64,000 nucleotides of DNA, taken from Fomitopsis serialis (taxonomy: Eukaryota; Basidiomycota; Agaricomycetes; Polyporales; Fomitopsidaceae). A program made the translations under genes and the position numbers. This document shows, piece after piece, positions 10,988 to 23,304 of this stretch (the first letter of the stretch is position 1; each line of letters starts with the position of its first letter). The notes beneath the pieces are model-generated. The model was not told where the DNA came from and searched no databases. It was given only the letters and a program-made list of their open reading frames with translations. The stretch lies in NCBI RefSeq assembly GCF_022376445.1, contig NW_025954989.1:124001-188000 (forward strand). The letters run 5' to 3'.

Positions 10988-12617
10988 ACCCAACCTGAAC
11001 CCCGAGAGCGCCGCAGCGCGGCTTTTCTCCCGCTGTACAACTAGATTACTTATCGTGTACTGAACGGATCATGCAGCGCGACCGCACTGTGTTGACCTCG
11101 AATGAATTGTTCCTGGCGATAAAGCCCGGGCCCGACACTCACCCTGCCCAAGCTCGGTAGCCCCACAGCGACATTCAACTCGGAACCCACGGAGCCCTTT
11201 TGTTGTTACATCTTCGCGGTTCTGGGCTCAGACCAAGTGAGAATGACATTGCAGTCAGCCGCAGCCCGCAGGTAATGGCGGAAGGTAGTGGTTATGCATG
11301 ACATTCGTTTCTGGTACTTCCGAAATTACGCGGATACCTACCCTAGGGCACAAGTGCGCACTGTTTGCTTGGGACAAGACTGTCGAGGAAGTGACGCAGG
11401 AGCATCTACACCTGTGTCGCCGATGTACCCTTCAATGCGTGTGTGAAGACCCTGAAGTTTGATTAAGTTGAGAACGCCCCCAAGCAGCTAGAACGTGTCT
11501 GCGGCGAGGCTATTCCCGTGTGCTCTGATATCACCCAGGCCACAGAATGGAAGCTGGAAGGTAGCCGTAAGTCGTCGCTATGCTTGTCCAGAAGGGTTTC
11601 CAACTCATAAAATCCCGAACACTTGCCTTCTCCCGTTAATACTACCACACTGAAGATACCAGGAATCCGGTCTGCACCAGACTTATCCGTGCTGGTAGCC
11701 GCTTGTGATGATGACTGGAGTGACGCAAACCCGGGCAGTGATTATAGGCTCTTCGGTGTCCATGCCAGTCGCTTGGTTCTATGAGGCGCTGTGGAGGGTG
11801 AGTGTTGTTTCTTTACGTCGACGTGTCCATTATGACACACCGGCTTGACAAGAGATAGGCTGCGAAAGGACACAACGCCCACTGATTCGTGCGATTATGT
11901 CGGACACACTACGTTGGGACGCCGACGCCCTATGCTTCTAGGGAGTTGTCTTGTTCCTGTGGACTCGCTGACCGCAGTGCAGAATGAGACATTCCGTCCC
12001 TTTGGAGGCATTTAAATTCAAAACCTACCACCGACCTCCTTCCCGGATCAACGCTTCAGCCTGTGTGGAAGTCGTGATGTTGGAGGGCGAGACAGAACGG
12101 TCACTGTACTCGGGATATTAGTCAGAAGAAGAAACCACCGGTGACTCCGCTTTCCAACCCAGAGACCCACCCTAACTTAGCTCGGTGTTGCTTCTTGCTG
12201 GCGCCCCATCAAGCAACAATCGCCGGACATAAGTTATCTCTGCCTGCCGACATACATTCCCTGTCACTCTGCCGAGCAACGAAGCTCGCCGAGGGAGCCC
12301 CAATGACCCAGTGCACGACTGGGCATTGCGCGTCGCTACTGCTGCTCAGGGTTGTCAAATAATTAGTGCAGTTTTGTGAATGGCAGACGACATGCACGAA
12401 ATCACCATAGAAGACGGGGGTGATGGGCCGACCGGTGGGAGCGCACGGAAAGTACCCATGCTGCGAACACATGGCTGGGATTCTCAGGAACGTCAAGAAA
12501 GGCACCAGATCAGAGGATGGTTTCGCGTGCTGGCTGGACCGAGACGTGGTGGCCCGGCGGGGAGATTAACGTTTGGCGAGCGAGGGAAGGTGGAGGGCAT
12601 GGGCGGTCGGCGCGCGG
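10988..12617. other. 1.6 kb without a recognisable gene
   Basis: Between the kinase stop and the promoter of the first zinc-cluster regulator. Only short frames without conserved features are present; I see no RNA gene, repeat or mobile-element remnant. Confidence 0.5.
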
Positions 12618-12623
12618 TATAAG
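12618..12623 (+). promoter_or_regulatory. TATA box of the first zinc-cluster regulator
   Basis: TATAAG in gcgcggTATAAGagcc lies about 154 bp upstream of the start codon at 12772, in a GC-rich context. Confidence 0.45.
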
Positions 12624-12771
12624 AGCCTTTCCGCTGCACGAACCGTCCGTTCATCGCTCGACCTTGGCTCGACCCGAGTGATTGTGCCTCCGTCCCGACT
12701 CCCAGATCTCAGATCTGCGATTGCTGAGTTCATTTCGCGCACACTGCGTCCCCGCGCCGGCCCTCCTCTCC

Positions 12772-15700
12772 ATGCCCCCAGACCCTCCCATCAAGCAGAA
12801 CTCGGCGTCCCGCCAGCGTCGCGCTGCCCGCAAGGATAGCGAGGAGCTCAAGTCCGAGAGCAGCACCTATGCGCGCGAGATCGAGCTCAAGCGCAGCAGA
12901 GGCGAAATCTCGTGTGCCGAGTGTCGCAGGTGCGATCATCGCGTTTCCTCGACTCACAATCTCACAGACTCGTTCCGCATTCCGCACCCAGGCTCAAGGT
13001 ACGCAGTCTGCGCAGTCCCGACGCTAGTACATCCTGAATGTGATCGCCAGATTCGCTGTGACAAGACAATCCCATGCCAGTCGTGTCAGGTACGGGAGCG
13101 CTCATCATGCCTCCGCAAAACAGGAGACTCACTGTGGCCGTAGCGGAGGGGATGTGCAGCGTTATGTCCGAACGGTGTGTGCTCCCTGTGCGGAACTTTA
13201 CGTCAGTCTGACATGCCATAGGGAGCCTCGCGACGGGTCAAGGAACTCGGTCAGATGTCTATGCTACAATCGCGGGGCCTTCTCTGACGTCCCCATCGCA
13301 GGTTCGTCCTTGCTGCCACAGAGCATCTGCACCGCCGAGTCGCGAAGATGAGTGAGAGGATAAGGGAATTGGAAGATGCGCTCGCGATTGTTCAAGCCAA
13401 GTGTAGCGACCAGCCCCATCCACTACTCGTGGACGGCGATATCCCCGTCATGAAGCAAGACCCACCTATGACAGAACAAATACCCATCGGCTCACGGACT
13501 ATGCTAGACTCCTTCGGGATGTTGTCTCTGTCGGATTACGGTGCCTCCTCAACCTTCTTTGGTCCTACGGGAGGCTCAGAGGTGAGCTTCGCGATGCAAA
13601 CATCACTTGTCCTGCTAACCCGATTGTAGTATTTGCTGGTGGTAAGGCCATACGCCTTGGACATTGCGTAGCCCACTAACCCGCAAATTAGGACGACCGC
13701 GATCCGTCCGGATCCTCTACATGGGACGACAGTGACCCAGCCGATTCACCGCGCAACTCAAGAAGTCCTCCAATGTCGGAGCGAGTCTTGCGAGCTTCGG
13801 ACTCATTCCCTTTTTCATTTGCGGGGGCATCTTCGGATGTGCATGAATCGCTGCTCGAGCAGTTACCCTCTCACGAGAGAGCATGCCGCCTGGCGGAGTT
13901 ATACGTGGAACACGCGGCATGGCTATTTAGGGGGGTCACAACGGAGCAGATCATGGGCGAGATGGTGCCCTTCATCTATGGCCAACCCGTCGAGACTGAA
14001 GATGGCGCTCCAGTTGAATACAGCAACCCTCACGACCTCGCGCTTCTGTATCTCATTTTTGCCATTGGCTGTCTAGTAGACTTCAACCACGAGCCTGAGA
14101 GTACGGAAGCAGCGAAATACGAAAGGCTCGCCCGCGCTGCGATGAGCCTGAAGTCCGTATGGGTCAAGCCATCCCTAACCACGGTTCAGGCGCTGCACCT
14201 GTTCAGCATCTATAATGGCATGGCTGAAGACGAATCAAGGCCCGACAGCATGTCCATGGAGATTTCCTGGGGCGAACTATCCCTAGCTGCTCAAATTAGT
14301 CAGATTGTAAGTATAAGTTGTCCTTGAATAGTGGCTGTACTGATGCATCGTCACCTCAGCTTGGTCTTCGTGGGTACTCTGCTATCGTGTCTTCCGTATG
14401 TCCCTGACCTGCCGCAGATCGGGATAGTTCGCGATGGGGTCTACCCGAAAAGATCGTCTACCGACGCCGTCTCCTATTCTGGAACATCTTCGAGGCAGAT
14501 GCGTGGCAGGTGCGTGGTGTGGTCTATGAGACAGTATCTCACCCAACGGAACTGTTCCCAGTCTCTGGGCACGGGACGACCACCCAACTTTAGCCGCAAT
14601 TATGTCGATTGCCAGGCTGCCCAGGCACACGATCTTATCGAGAGGGACGACATGGACACAGTCTGTGAGTTCCTCCGTGTTGAATGCCGTGTGCTATTGC
14701 GACCGTCGCTCACTATATGACATTCAGTTGAGGAGTTCTTCATGCGATTCTCATACGAGTGTGTCGCCGAAGTTGCCATGAAGACCCTTGCAGCGGAGCC
14801 GCCAACCTACGAGACAATCATGGAGCTGGATCGACACGTTCGCGACTTCCAATTACCGCCGGAAGCAGTAGCCATTCTGGAAGACTTGGCCCCCCCACCA
14901 GATAGCGAGCCCCCCACGGTGATCAACTCGATGGAGAGTATGGTGATGGCTCATTGCCGGGAAGTCCGTGAGTCAAATTTAGGCTACCGCGTTGGACTGG
15001 CTCATCTAAGTATAGAACAGTCTTGATGTACATCCACCGGACGTTCTTCGCGCAGGCGATTATGGACTGTCCAATGAACCCAGTCAAGAGCGAATACGCT
15101 CATTCGTTCCTGACTGCGTACAGGGCTGCGGTTGTCATACTGAAGACCGTCAAACAGCAGTTTGGCATGTACCCGAGCCTGTGTGCGCGCATCTGGCCGA
15201 TATGGACGTATGCTTTTTCAGCAGCCGTGTGTACCCCTTTACCCTGTGTAGCGGACTCGATTGACTCTGTGGCAGGTTGTCTTCGGGATGGTGGCGACTC
15301 GCGGGCCCAAATCGCCGCAGGCGCCACAGGCCATGGCAAATCTGGAGATTGCCTGCGAACTCTTCGCGCAGGCCTCGCAGCACAGTCGCCGCGCTGCCAG
15401 AGCGAATGTGAGTCCCGTTCACCCGTTTACCACGGTCGATCAGTCTCCCTCATTCTCGGCTCGAATAGGGCGTCATTGTGAAGCTGCGAGAGAAAGCGTT
15501 GGCTTCCCTGGCCGCCGCAAGAGGTACCTCGCTGACAGTGCCTATACCCAGTGGCTCTGGCTTCAATGTCAAAGGCTACGAACAACGAGATGAGCTGGAG
15601 ATCTTCGCCGGTCGCAGGACTGTCTCCGCTTCGAGCGCCCCCAGGCGCGCTTCTCTGTCGCCTGCGCGCCCAGGCACGTCTGCACAGGCAGGACAAATGG

Positions 15701-15828
15701 CTTCTCCCACATCATCTGACTCTCTGGCATCCCACGCGTCATTCCTGCCTCTTCCACATCAGCAAAACGCCGCTCCGCCCTACTCGATACCCGGTCCCGC
15801 CAACATAGGTGGCTGGACCTTGCAGCAA

Positions 15829-15869
<41 letters not shown>

Positions 15870-16251
15870 GCAGCAGACCCCTATGCAGTCGTACCCTCAC
15901 TCTGACCAATGGTACCGACAAGGCGTATATCCTCAACCACACGCGACGCAGGAGGTCCCATGGACTGACGCGCACCAAAATCCTCCCCATGCCCCTGTGC
16001 CGCAGCAGCAGCACGAGGGTATCATGCAATCCTACCACCACCATCCGCAACTAGGCGGCGTCCAGAACTTTCGTCATCCTGGTCATGTCTACTCTGGTCC
16101 GGCCACATATCAGGGTGTTCACACACCTTATGAGCCTCCGCCGGAGCTGGTGGACCTCGGACTTGCGTCTCGGGAGGGAAACCTTGACGCGAGGTGGACG
16201 TCTCTCATGCACGAATCCGGCTTCCTAGACGACGTCAACTTCAGGACTTGA
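12772..16251 (+). CDS. Zn2Cys6 transcription factor with fungal-specific TF domain (copy 1)
   Basis: Nuclear DNA-binding regulator; its target pathway cannot be read from the sequence. Fifteen exons were joined with every phase checked, giving 911 residues and no break. Residues 48-76 hold the binuclear cluster: C48-x2-C51-x6-C58-x5-C64-x2-C67-x8-C76, followed by CPNGSLATGQGTRFVLA and a coiled-coil dimerisation helix (MSERIRELEDALAI). A long middle part around residues 230-620 is the fungal-specific transcription factor domain, with IGCLVDF and LLFWNIFEADAWQ. The C-terminus is low in complexity, with 18 glutamines in a row. Three exons are tiny: 7 nt at 12992-12998 inside the zinc cluster (completes Arg, then Leu-Lys), 12 nt at 13630-13641 (YLLV) and 10 nt at 14360-14369 (LGLH). 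It has a tandem paralogue at once downstream on the same strand. Confidence 0.94.
15823..15876 (+). repeat. CAG/CAA tract encoding polyglutamine
   Basis: Eighteen consecutive CAG or CAA codons within the last exon of the first zinc-cluster regulator. The mix of CAA and CAG would slow slippage. It sits in the C-terminal low-complexity region, where activation domains are common. Length variation between strains is likely. Confidence 0.95.
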
Positions 16252-16890
16252 GTAGCTGCTGCCAAATGATCTGCGCATGTTCATGTGGTCGCTGCCGGGG
16301 TTAGCCCCGCTCAGCCGCTCCCTTCTCACTTTCCGTTCTCATGGGGATTCTCGCGGACTTTCAAGGGAGATTGTCTGTAATTTGTACTCGTCGGTCGCTG
16401 TAATGTTGTACAGTACTATGTATCGCTTTCGATGGTATCTGTTGTCGTTTCGGGATTTCTGCGCCGTTTCCTACTGTACTGCCTTATGTAATAGACAAAT
16501 GTTGGGGACAGTAGTCCGACTGTATCGGGGCCCGCATTTGTATGTCTGCCGGGTCTCGAGCGGGTGCGTACTCGACTCGGCAAAAACATCCATTCTCAGA
16601 CGATCGGAGTGCGTCGGAAAATCAATGACGGTAACTTGAGGCCAATGATGATTGAGCGATTTACTCTGCCGGGGTGGCTGCCGACTTCCGCTTGGTCGGA
16701 CTCGCCACATGCTCCTGTGACCCGGGCTCGGGCGGACAGGATGGAGGATGGGGAATGGCCGACCTTCGTCTTGCATCCGCACCATCACCTCCGTACGTAA
16801 CGACTGGCCGATCCCCCAGGCAGGCGAGGGTAGCGCAGACGGTACAGAACTCCATCCAGGGGACGACAGCTACGCCTTGCGGCCTTACCT
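16252..16890. other. Intergenic region between the two zinc-cluster regulators
   Basis: 640 bp holding the 3' region of the first regulator and the promoter and 5' leader of the second. No separate gene is supported; open frames here are not conserved. Confidence 0.6.
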
Positions 16891-19800
16891 ATGCCGGCGA
16901 GCGAACAGAGACGAGAAAGCGCACGAAGCTAGCAATAATGAAGAAGACATAGAAGTGAAGCGAGCTCGAGGAGAGATATCTTGGCAGAATGTAGGAGGTG
17001 CGTCACGACATTGTTGTGCTCGGGAACCTCTGCTCAGTGTTGCAGGCTGAAGCTGAAGTGCGACAAGAAGCTTCCCTGTGGCTCGTGTGTCCGCAGAGGC
17101 TGCACGTCTATTTGTCCGAACGGTATGTCACCTGTAGACGTGAACTTAGAATTACCCCGCTCCTCCAGGGAGTCTGTCCGCCGGGCAAGGGACCAGGTGA
17201 GTCACGTTGTGCCAACCCAGTACGACCAAGGACGAAACCTTGACCAAGGTTCATACTCGCCGACACCGAGCAATTGCACCGCAAGATAGCCGAGATGAGT
17301 GAGCGGATCCGTCAGCTAGAGGACACCGTCGCCATATTCCAAGCTGGTGTCTCCAATGAACGACATCCGCTTCTCCGGGACGACCTGCTGAGCATCAAAT
17401 TTGGCCCGGAAGTTCGTCGGACTGTGGATGACGAGCATCGGAGGGAAACATTGTCTTCAGCTATAGATGCCCTTGGCACATTGACGATCGGTTCTCACGG
17501 AGAGACGAAATACTTCGGTCGATCGGGCGGCTCTGAGGTGCGCCTCACTGCATGCAAGAGTTATGCATCGCACTCACCTGTATTGAACCCCGTAGACGCT
17601 CTTCCTGGTAATTCCCATGCCATGACTCACGTCATCTGCTAATAATCATTTTGAAGACAAACATGCCGAACGACGAAGAACCCGTGGAGAATCCAGAGGC
17701 GGTGGACGATGTTCCTGAGCTGCCTGCTGAGTTGGCCAACCTGCATCTGGCGTTTCCGCTCTCATTCTCGGACGAAGGTCATGAACGTTATCTGGATCAA
17801 CTGGAAGCTTTGCTACCCATGCATCCACGTGCATCGGCCCTTTGCGAGGCGTACCTCGCGCACTTCACCTGGTACAGCCGACCGATCAAGCGTGACGAGC
17901 TAATCGACGATATCCTCACACCTATATATAATTCGATGAAGACTAACGCGTCCGGCGACAGAACAGGCTATCGTGCGGGAGGAACGGACTCGTCTCGCTG
18001 TCCCCATCTGCTCGCTGTGCTATATCTGGTGCTTGCTATTGGTGCGCTTGTTGACTTAACGATGCCACCGTGCAGCGCGGAGGCGGAGAAATACTACCGC
18101 CTGGGTCGAATAGCTCTATCTATGAGGTCTATATTGGATTCCCCAGAAATCGAGACCGTGCAGGCGGTCACCCTCATGGCTGCCTACCATAGTCTATGCA
18201 CCCTGCGATACAGCATAGAAAGTGCTTGGACCTTGGCTTCGCTTGCGACGAAACTCGCTCAGAGTGTACGTGTGTGTGTTTGTCGTACCTGACTGTCAGC
18301 TGATGCGTCCATCCGACTAGATCGGACTGCGTAAGCAATGCTGTCTGTTGACACGCCCAGTCCTTGATGTTCGGCCTTCGTAGATCGTGACAGTAAACAG
18401 TGGAAGATGGAGGAGAAAAATGTCCAGCGGAGGCGGAACCTGTTCTGGGAGATATTCGTCTTGGAACTTATCCATGTATGTCTCGAAAAGCCGAGCCAAA
18501 ATGGCTAAACTGACGCTTTCTGCAGTGTATCGCACTGGGTCGTCCACCGTCCATCAATTTGGCGCACATCGACTGTGAGCTTCCCACTGACGAGGATGCC
18601 GCCGTCGCGGACAATGGCGACACGATGCAAGGGTGTATGTGTCCTGTGCGATGTGCATGGTTTCAATTAGCTTGGCTAAAGCACGCGGTCCGTATGTTAG
18701 ATTGGCATTTCAAGATGCTCTTTTCTCGCGACATCTACTCCCCTATCGTCGAAAGCATGCTTGCCGCCAAGGGACCTACTTACAACACCATACTGGATCT
18801 CGACCGGAGGATTCGTCAAATGACGCTACCTCCGATCAAGCTCTACCTCCGACCGGACGACGACGATTACAACAACCCTGCTTTGTGTATGAAGAGTTAC
18901 CTCATGTCGCACTATCGTTCCCTCAGTGAGTCTGGGTTTTGACGAGGATCAATTGATACTCACGACACCCCCGATCAGCAATGATACATATCCATCGGAC
19001 ATTCTTTGCCCAAGCTCTGCTCGACAACCCCAATAGCCCGCTCTCCAGTCCCTACGCACCTTCGTTCCTTGCTGCGAATCGCTGTGCATCCATCCTCTTG
19101 AAATCCTTCATACACCATCACGAACGTTGCAGTGAACTTTGTGGCCGTTTCTGGGGAATGTGGACTCATGCATTCTCCGCGGCGGTGCGTTGATTGGTCC
19201 AGAGTGTTTTCGGTGCCTCATCGAGCCGTGCAGATCATCATCGGTGCAACCGTGATACGCATGCCGCAATCAAGCCTTACACCCAGCGCTCTCATGGAGC
19301 TCGACCTCGCTGTAGGAGTCTTCGAGAAAGGCGCAGTTAGCTCACTTCGTGCGAGACAAGGCCTGGTAATTTCGCATCAACCTCTGTGTTCGATGCGCGC
19401 TTAATGTTTGCTCTCAGCCGATCTTGCGGAAGATTCGCGACCGGGCCAAAAAAGCCTACGAAGAGTATCGCGACAGGCATCTCAACCCGGCGACCAACGG
19501 GACTCCAGCCCAGATCCCAGAGGAGTACCAACAGGCGCTCGCGATTTTCGGAGGTCAGACGAGGGTGTTGCCTAGCAGAGCTCTCTCGCGTAGACGCCAA
19601 CGGAAGTCTGGACGGGCTACCACAGACAGTCCGTGGAGTGCGAGCCAGGCATCGAGTCAACATTCGCCAACATCGTCAAGTTCTGCGGTGACTCCTCCGC
19701 CGGCACAAACACCGAGTGACAGTAGCGGGGGCTCTCCCTCGCCCGAGTTCCAGCCCCATCCCGCGCTCATGATGTACCTGTCACAAGTCCCGTCGAACTC

Positions 19801-20190
19801 GCCTTTCCAGTCCGCAGACCTTCAAGCGCTACAAGTTCCATCCTGCCCACCACCAGCCCCTGCGCCAGTACCCCCCTTTCCGACAGTCCCTACCCCTGAC
19901 CACAACCATACACTCATCGATTCCTATCCCCAAGGTGCTCAGGCGGACTTGGATTTCCTCAACAGTCTGCTGTCGAACCCTCAGTATCAGTCCGTACCGA
20001 CATTCCCGAACGGTAATGGCTTCGTCAACGGCAACGCGATGCTGGGCGATACCTATAACATGCCGCAATCCTTCCCGGAGACGCCGTGATGAGCGACCAG
20101 TGGATGTCTCTCATGCAGGAGACCGGGCTGTTTGAGGGCATGGAGGGTATTGAGAATGACACTTTCACGCCCAACCTGTTCTCGTTCTGA
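16891..20190 (+). CDS. Zn2Cys6 transcription factor (copy 2), frame broken in three places
   Basis: Tandem paralogue of the regulator just upstream. Thirteen exons can be placed (16891-16997, 17046-17122, 17169-17196, 17249-17537, 17596-17607, 17657-18265, 18321-18330, 18384-18475, 18526-18634, 18701-18925, 18979-19184, 19234-19365, 19418-20190). Exons of 92, 206 and 132 nt and microexons of 10 and 12 nt match copy 1. The cluster reads AECRRLKLKCDKKLPCGSC...GCTSICPNG, then GQGTRFILADTEQLHRKIAEM and a coiled coil. From the ATG the frame is MPASEQRRESAR, then it must shift near 16923 to read NNEEDIEVKRARGEIS, then shift back near 16982, where the first cluster cysteine codon (expected TGC) lacks a base. 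A third shift near 20085 is needed to reach the conserved ending QWMSLMQETGLFEGMEG. Either consensus errors or an early pseudogene. Unlike copy 1, the Leu-Lys microexon is fused to its neighbour. Confidence 0.85.
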
Positions 20191-21564
20191 TGTAGCGTGC
20201 CCGATTGTGCTATGGATGTATGTGATGTATAGGTGGTAGTATGATCTGTCTCCGTCGTTGTATTGACTAGTGCTCTCGGCTTTTTGTTGTTGTCTACAGC
20301 GTAACGTATCGTTCTCGTTTGTACTGATAAGTAGTTACACTTAATTATAGCTCGCATGTCTGTCATATTACTCACGTATAGTCACAGCTCGCGATTCACA
20401 AACTTGCACATCGCATGCGCAGGAGGGCGGTGGTATCCGTGCGTCCATTGAGTCTTTCCATCAATTCTTCATCGACAGTAGAGCAAATGGACATTGGATG
20501 CGAACTCCTCGGAACTTGAGTAAGTACTATCATGATTACGTAGTACGAGTCGGATCTCTTTGGTCGCCAAGATTGACTGCTCTAATAACATACTGAAGAG
20601 CCTGACTTGGCGAACATCCAGATGGGCCTTTCCAAGCTTCACCGATTCCCCAAGCTCGCGCCTTGCCGTTTGCAGCCTGAACCGGGATGCCGTTAGAGGC
20701 CGTTAGTCGGAGGTGAGCTGCCGGGACTGACCTGATGGCCGCTGACCCGGATCTCAGATTTCGATCCTACGATGTTGGCGGTGGTTCTTGCGGTCCGTGC
20801 GGTCCTAGCTTCTTCGCACCTGCTTCGATCTGACTCTGCAACTTACCATGTAGGTACCATCCCATACGACCGCGACGAGCACCATGACACAGCCCCAAAT
20901 CCTGCGGAAAGGCATCTACTGTCCTTCCTGCGGTCTCTGGCCCTCATCACTTAGCCATCGGAGCTCATAACCGAGTTAATCTGCCTAAGTACAGGCCCCG
21001 GGTAGTCGGATTTGGACCAGGTCCCTCAAGAGCTTCTGTTGGGCTTCTGCACCGTATCAGGCAAGGAAGCTGGGCTATGATGCATCGGTTGCTACCTTAG
21101 TCTACCTACCCAATCTATGGCGCGAAGTAGGTCCGCTGTTTTCCTGGTCTCCCTGTCGCGTCCCTCGGCGAATCGTTTCCGCACTCTGTCTGTGAGCTCG
21201 GATGCTTCGTCAAGCTCTCATTAAGCGTCCTACAAGCAAAGAGAATGGCACGAGAGATGGTCATCTCAGTAAGAGAAACCACCAGTTTAATGACGTCGAT
21301 ACTAATGGTATTCGTTCTCGCGCATTGAAGGTGAATTGATTAGCCTGATCCGGAACGTCGATCTTGACGACGCGCAGATGGATCATAGTATTTACCAGGT
21401 ATTTACATCCGCGAGACCATTCTGCCCATAGCTGTCGGCATGAAGTCTGCCGCCCAAGAGCGAAATCACGTACGTCGGTCGAAACTCGGTGCCCTGCTCG
21501 CGTTGCTCACCGAGCTTAGCGTCTGCTAGACGTTTTTGCGTGCGGGGCAACCAGCGAAGCAAGA
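20191..21564. other. 1.4 kb without a recognisable gene
   Basis: Lies between the second zinc-cluster regulator and the promoter of the seven-helix protein. Only short unconserved frames. No RNA gene or mobile element recognised. Confidence 0.5.
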
Positions 21565-21571
21565 TATATAA
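21565..21571 (+). promoter_or_regulatory. TATA box of the seven-helix protein gene
   Basis: TATATAA in caagaTATATAAtg lies 70-76 bp upstream of the start codon at 21641. Confidence 0.55.
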
Positions 21572-21640
21572 TGATCATAGCCGAGCACTCCGTAACAGAG
21601 TACTCCCCGCATTCCCGTCTCGCTGGTCTTCCGGGGCGCC

Positions 21641-22942
21641 ATGTCGACTCCTCCCCTCGTCAGCTGCAACCTGGGTACGGTAGCCCTTGAGAGCGTGCTC
21701 TATGGCATATTCCTCATGCTGTCGGGGACGTTCATGTACCTCCACTTCACCCGCGCCGTTGCACAGCGTTCTGGCAGCTCCGTGATACGCAAGTACATAA
21801 CCCCGGTCTTCTTTGGGTCGGTGTTTGTGACATGCACGGTTACTGGCGTGAGTGGTACAACCCAGCTTCATTCACTGTGCGCGATACTCATTGGCGCGTT
21901 TTGATAGCATTGGGTAATGACTATCTACCGCCTCTTCGACGCGTTTGTCAACTTCCATGGAGGCGCGGCGCCGTTGCTTTACTATGAGAACATTGCCCTC
22001 ACCACGGAGGCCGTCAAGACGGCGTTCCTGATCGCGACGCTCATCGTCTGCGATATTCTCTTCGTAAGTCATTGTATGCCTCGCGTCTAGATGTGCTATC
22101 CCTGAAATTGATTCAGATCTATCGCCTGTGGGTCGTCTGGTCATACAACTATTATGTCACCGTGATTCCGTGTCTTGCCGTCCTCGGGCTCTGTAGTAAG
22201 TGCACGGGACACCTGGCAAACACGCGTGTGCTGATATGGCATTATCAGTTGCGGGACCTGGAATCGTTTACAAGCTCACCCAGGTAGCAACCGGCAACTC
22301 TGTCTTCATCTCGTCCCTTAGCCAATGGATTCAAGTCGACTATTCGTGTACCTTCATGTGCGTATAATGACCCTTGGAGCTTTCACAGAATGTGACTCTC
22401 ATTCAGCACAAACATCTACTGCTCTTTTGGCATTGCGTGGCGAGTGTGGCGTGTGCGCCAGAGGTCTACGTCGTATGGAGGTGGAAATCTGACGGTAAGT
22501 ACCTCATATTCACCATGCCGATTGCATCTCAAGCCATGAACAGAGGGTCCTTGCGACGATCGTCGAGAGTGCCGCGCTCTATACGTAAGTCGATCAGACT
22601 CTCGGACTAGCTCTTCGTATCTGACGCGGCGGGGCACGCAGGACCTACGTTGCTTTCTTCTTTGGCTGCTATCAAGCGACAAGCAACCTGCAGTACGTCG
22701 CCGTCGACACCCTTGGCACCATCGCCGGGATCGCGTTCATGATGATCAACGTGCGCGTTGGCCTCGGCTGGGCGCAGCAAGCACACCCGTCGACGTCCTC
22801 CGGCATCCCTTCTCGTCGGGTACACACTGCACAGGACCGCTCCTATGTCATGCAGCCAGTCGCCGTCGACATCTCGAAGGTCGTGCAGAGTCACGACGAC
22901 ATGGGCATGCCCGTCGGGATGAAGAGCGAGCTCTCCGTTTAG
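21641..22942 (+). CDS. Basidiomycete seven-helix membrane protein, function unknown
   Basis: Integral membrane protein of 326 residues, from seven exons with all phases checked (21641-21847, 21908-22063, 22117-22195, 22249-22357, 22407-22494, 22544-22584, 22642-22942). Seven hydrophobic segments can be followed, from VALESVLYGIFLMLSGTFM at the start to TLGTIAGIAFMMINVRVGL near the end. Family hallmarks include IYRLWVVWSYNYYVTVIP after the third segment, a TxxIYCSFGIAWRVWR loop and IVESAALYTTYVAFF. The C-terminal tail is hydrophilic. Such proteins are abundant in mushrooms; a receptor-like role is often suspected but unproven. Its 3' flank is duplicated at 25711 as part of a segmental duplication. 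Confidence 0.88.
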
Positions 22943-23304
22943 CATGGAGAAGGGCCGGACATGGGAGGCGTGGCACCCGGGACATTGCAGGTATCGTGAA
23001 TAATTTGTAGTTACGGCGCCGACCGCCGCGGATAGAGGCCTGCAGTAGAAAAGTAACATGCTGGTAGGCAGCTAGAATGTACGGAAGATACTTTCGCTTC
23101 GTGGACGGCCAGAGCATGTACCTTGACATGCTGGCAACATCTGTATATCGTATCCCATACACACCTGCGTTTCGACAGCGCGCGGAGTATCACTACCACA
23201 GTGCACAATGTTGTTAATTTTAGTCATCATGCCGCTCTTTACCATTTCTTATCAAGACTGCATCTATATATCAAGAGTGCCGTTCGCCGATCTTTATTTA
23301 GCTG

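Noticed and set aside
15739..16050. Minus-strand frame with a long leucine run
   Set aside because: It is the antisense reading of the CAG/CAA tract of the zinc-cluster regulator.
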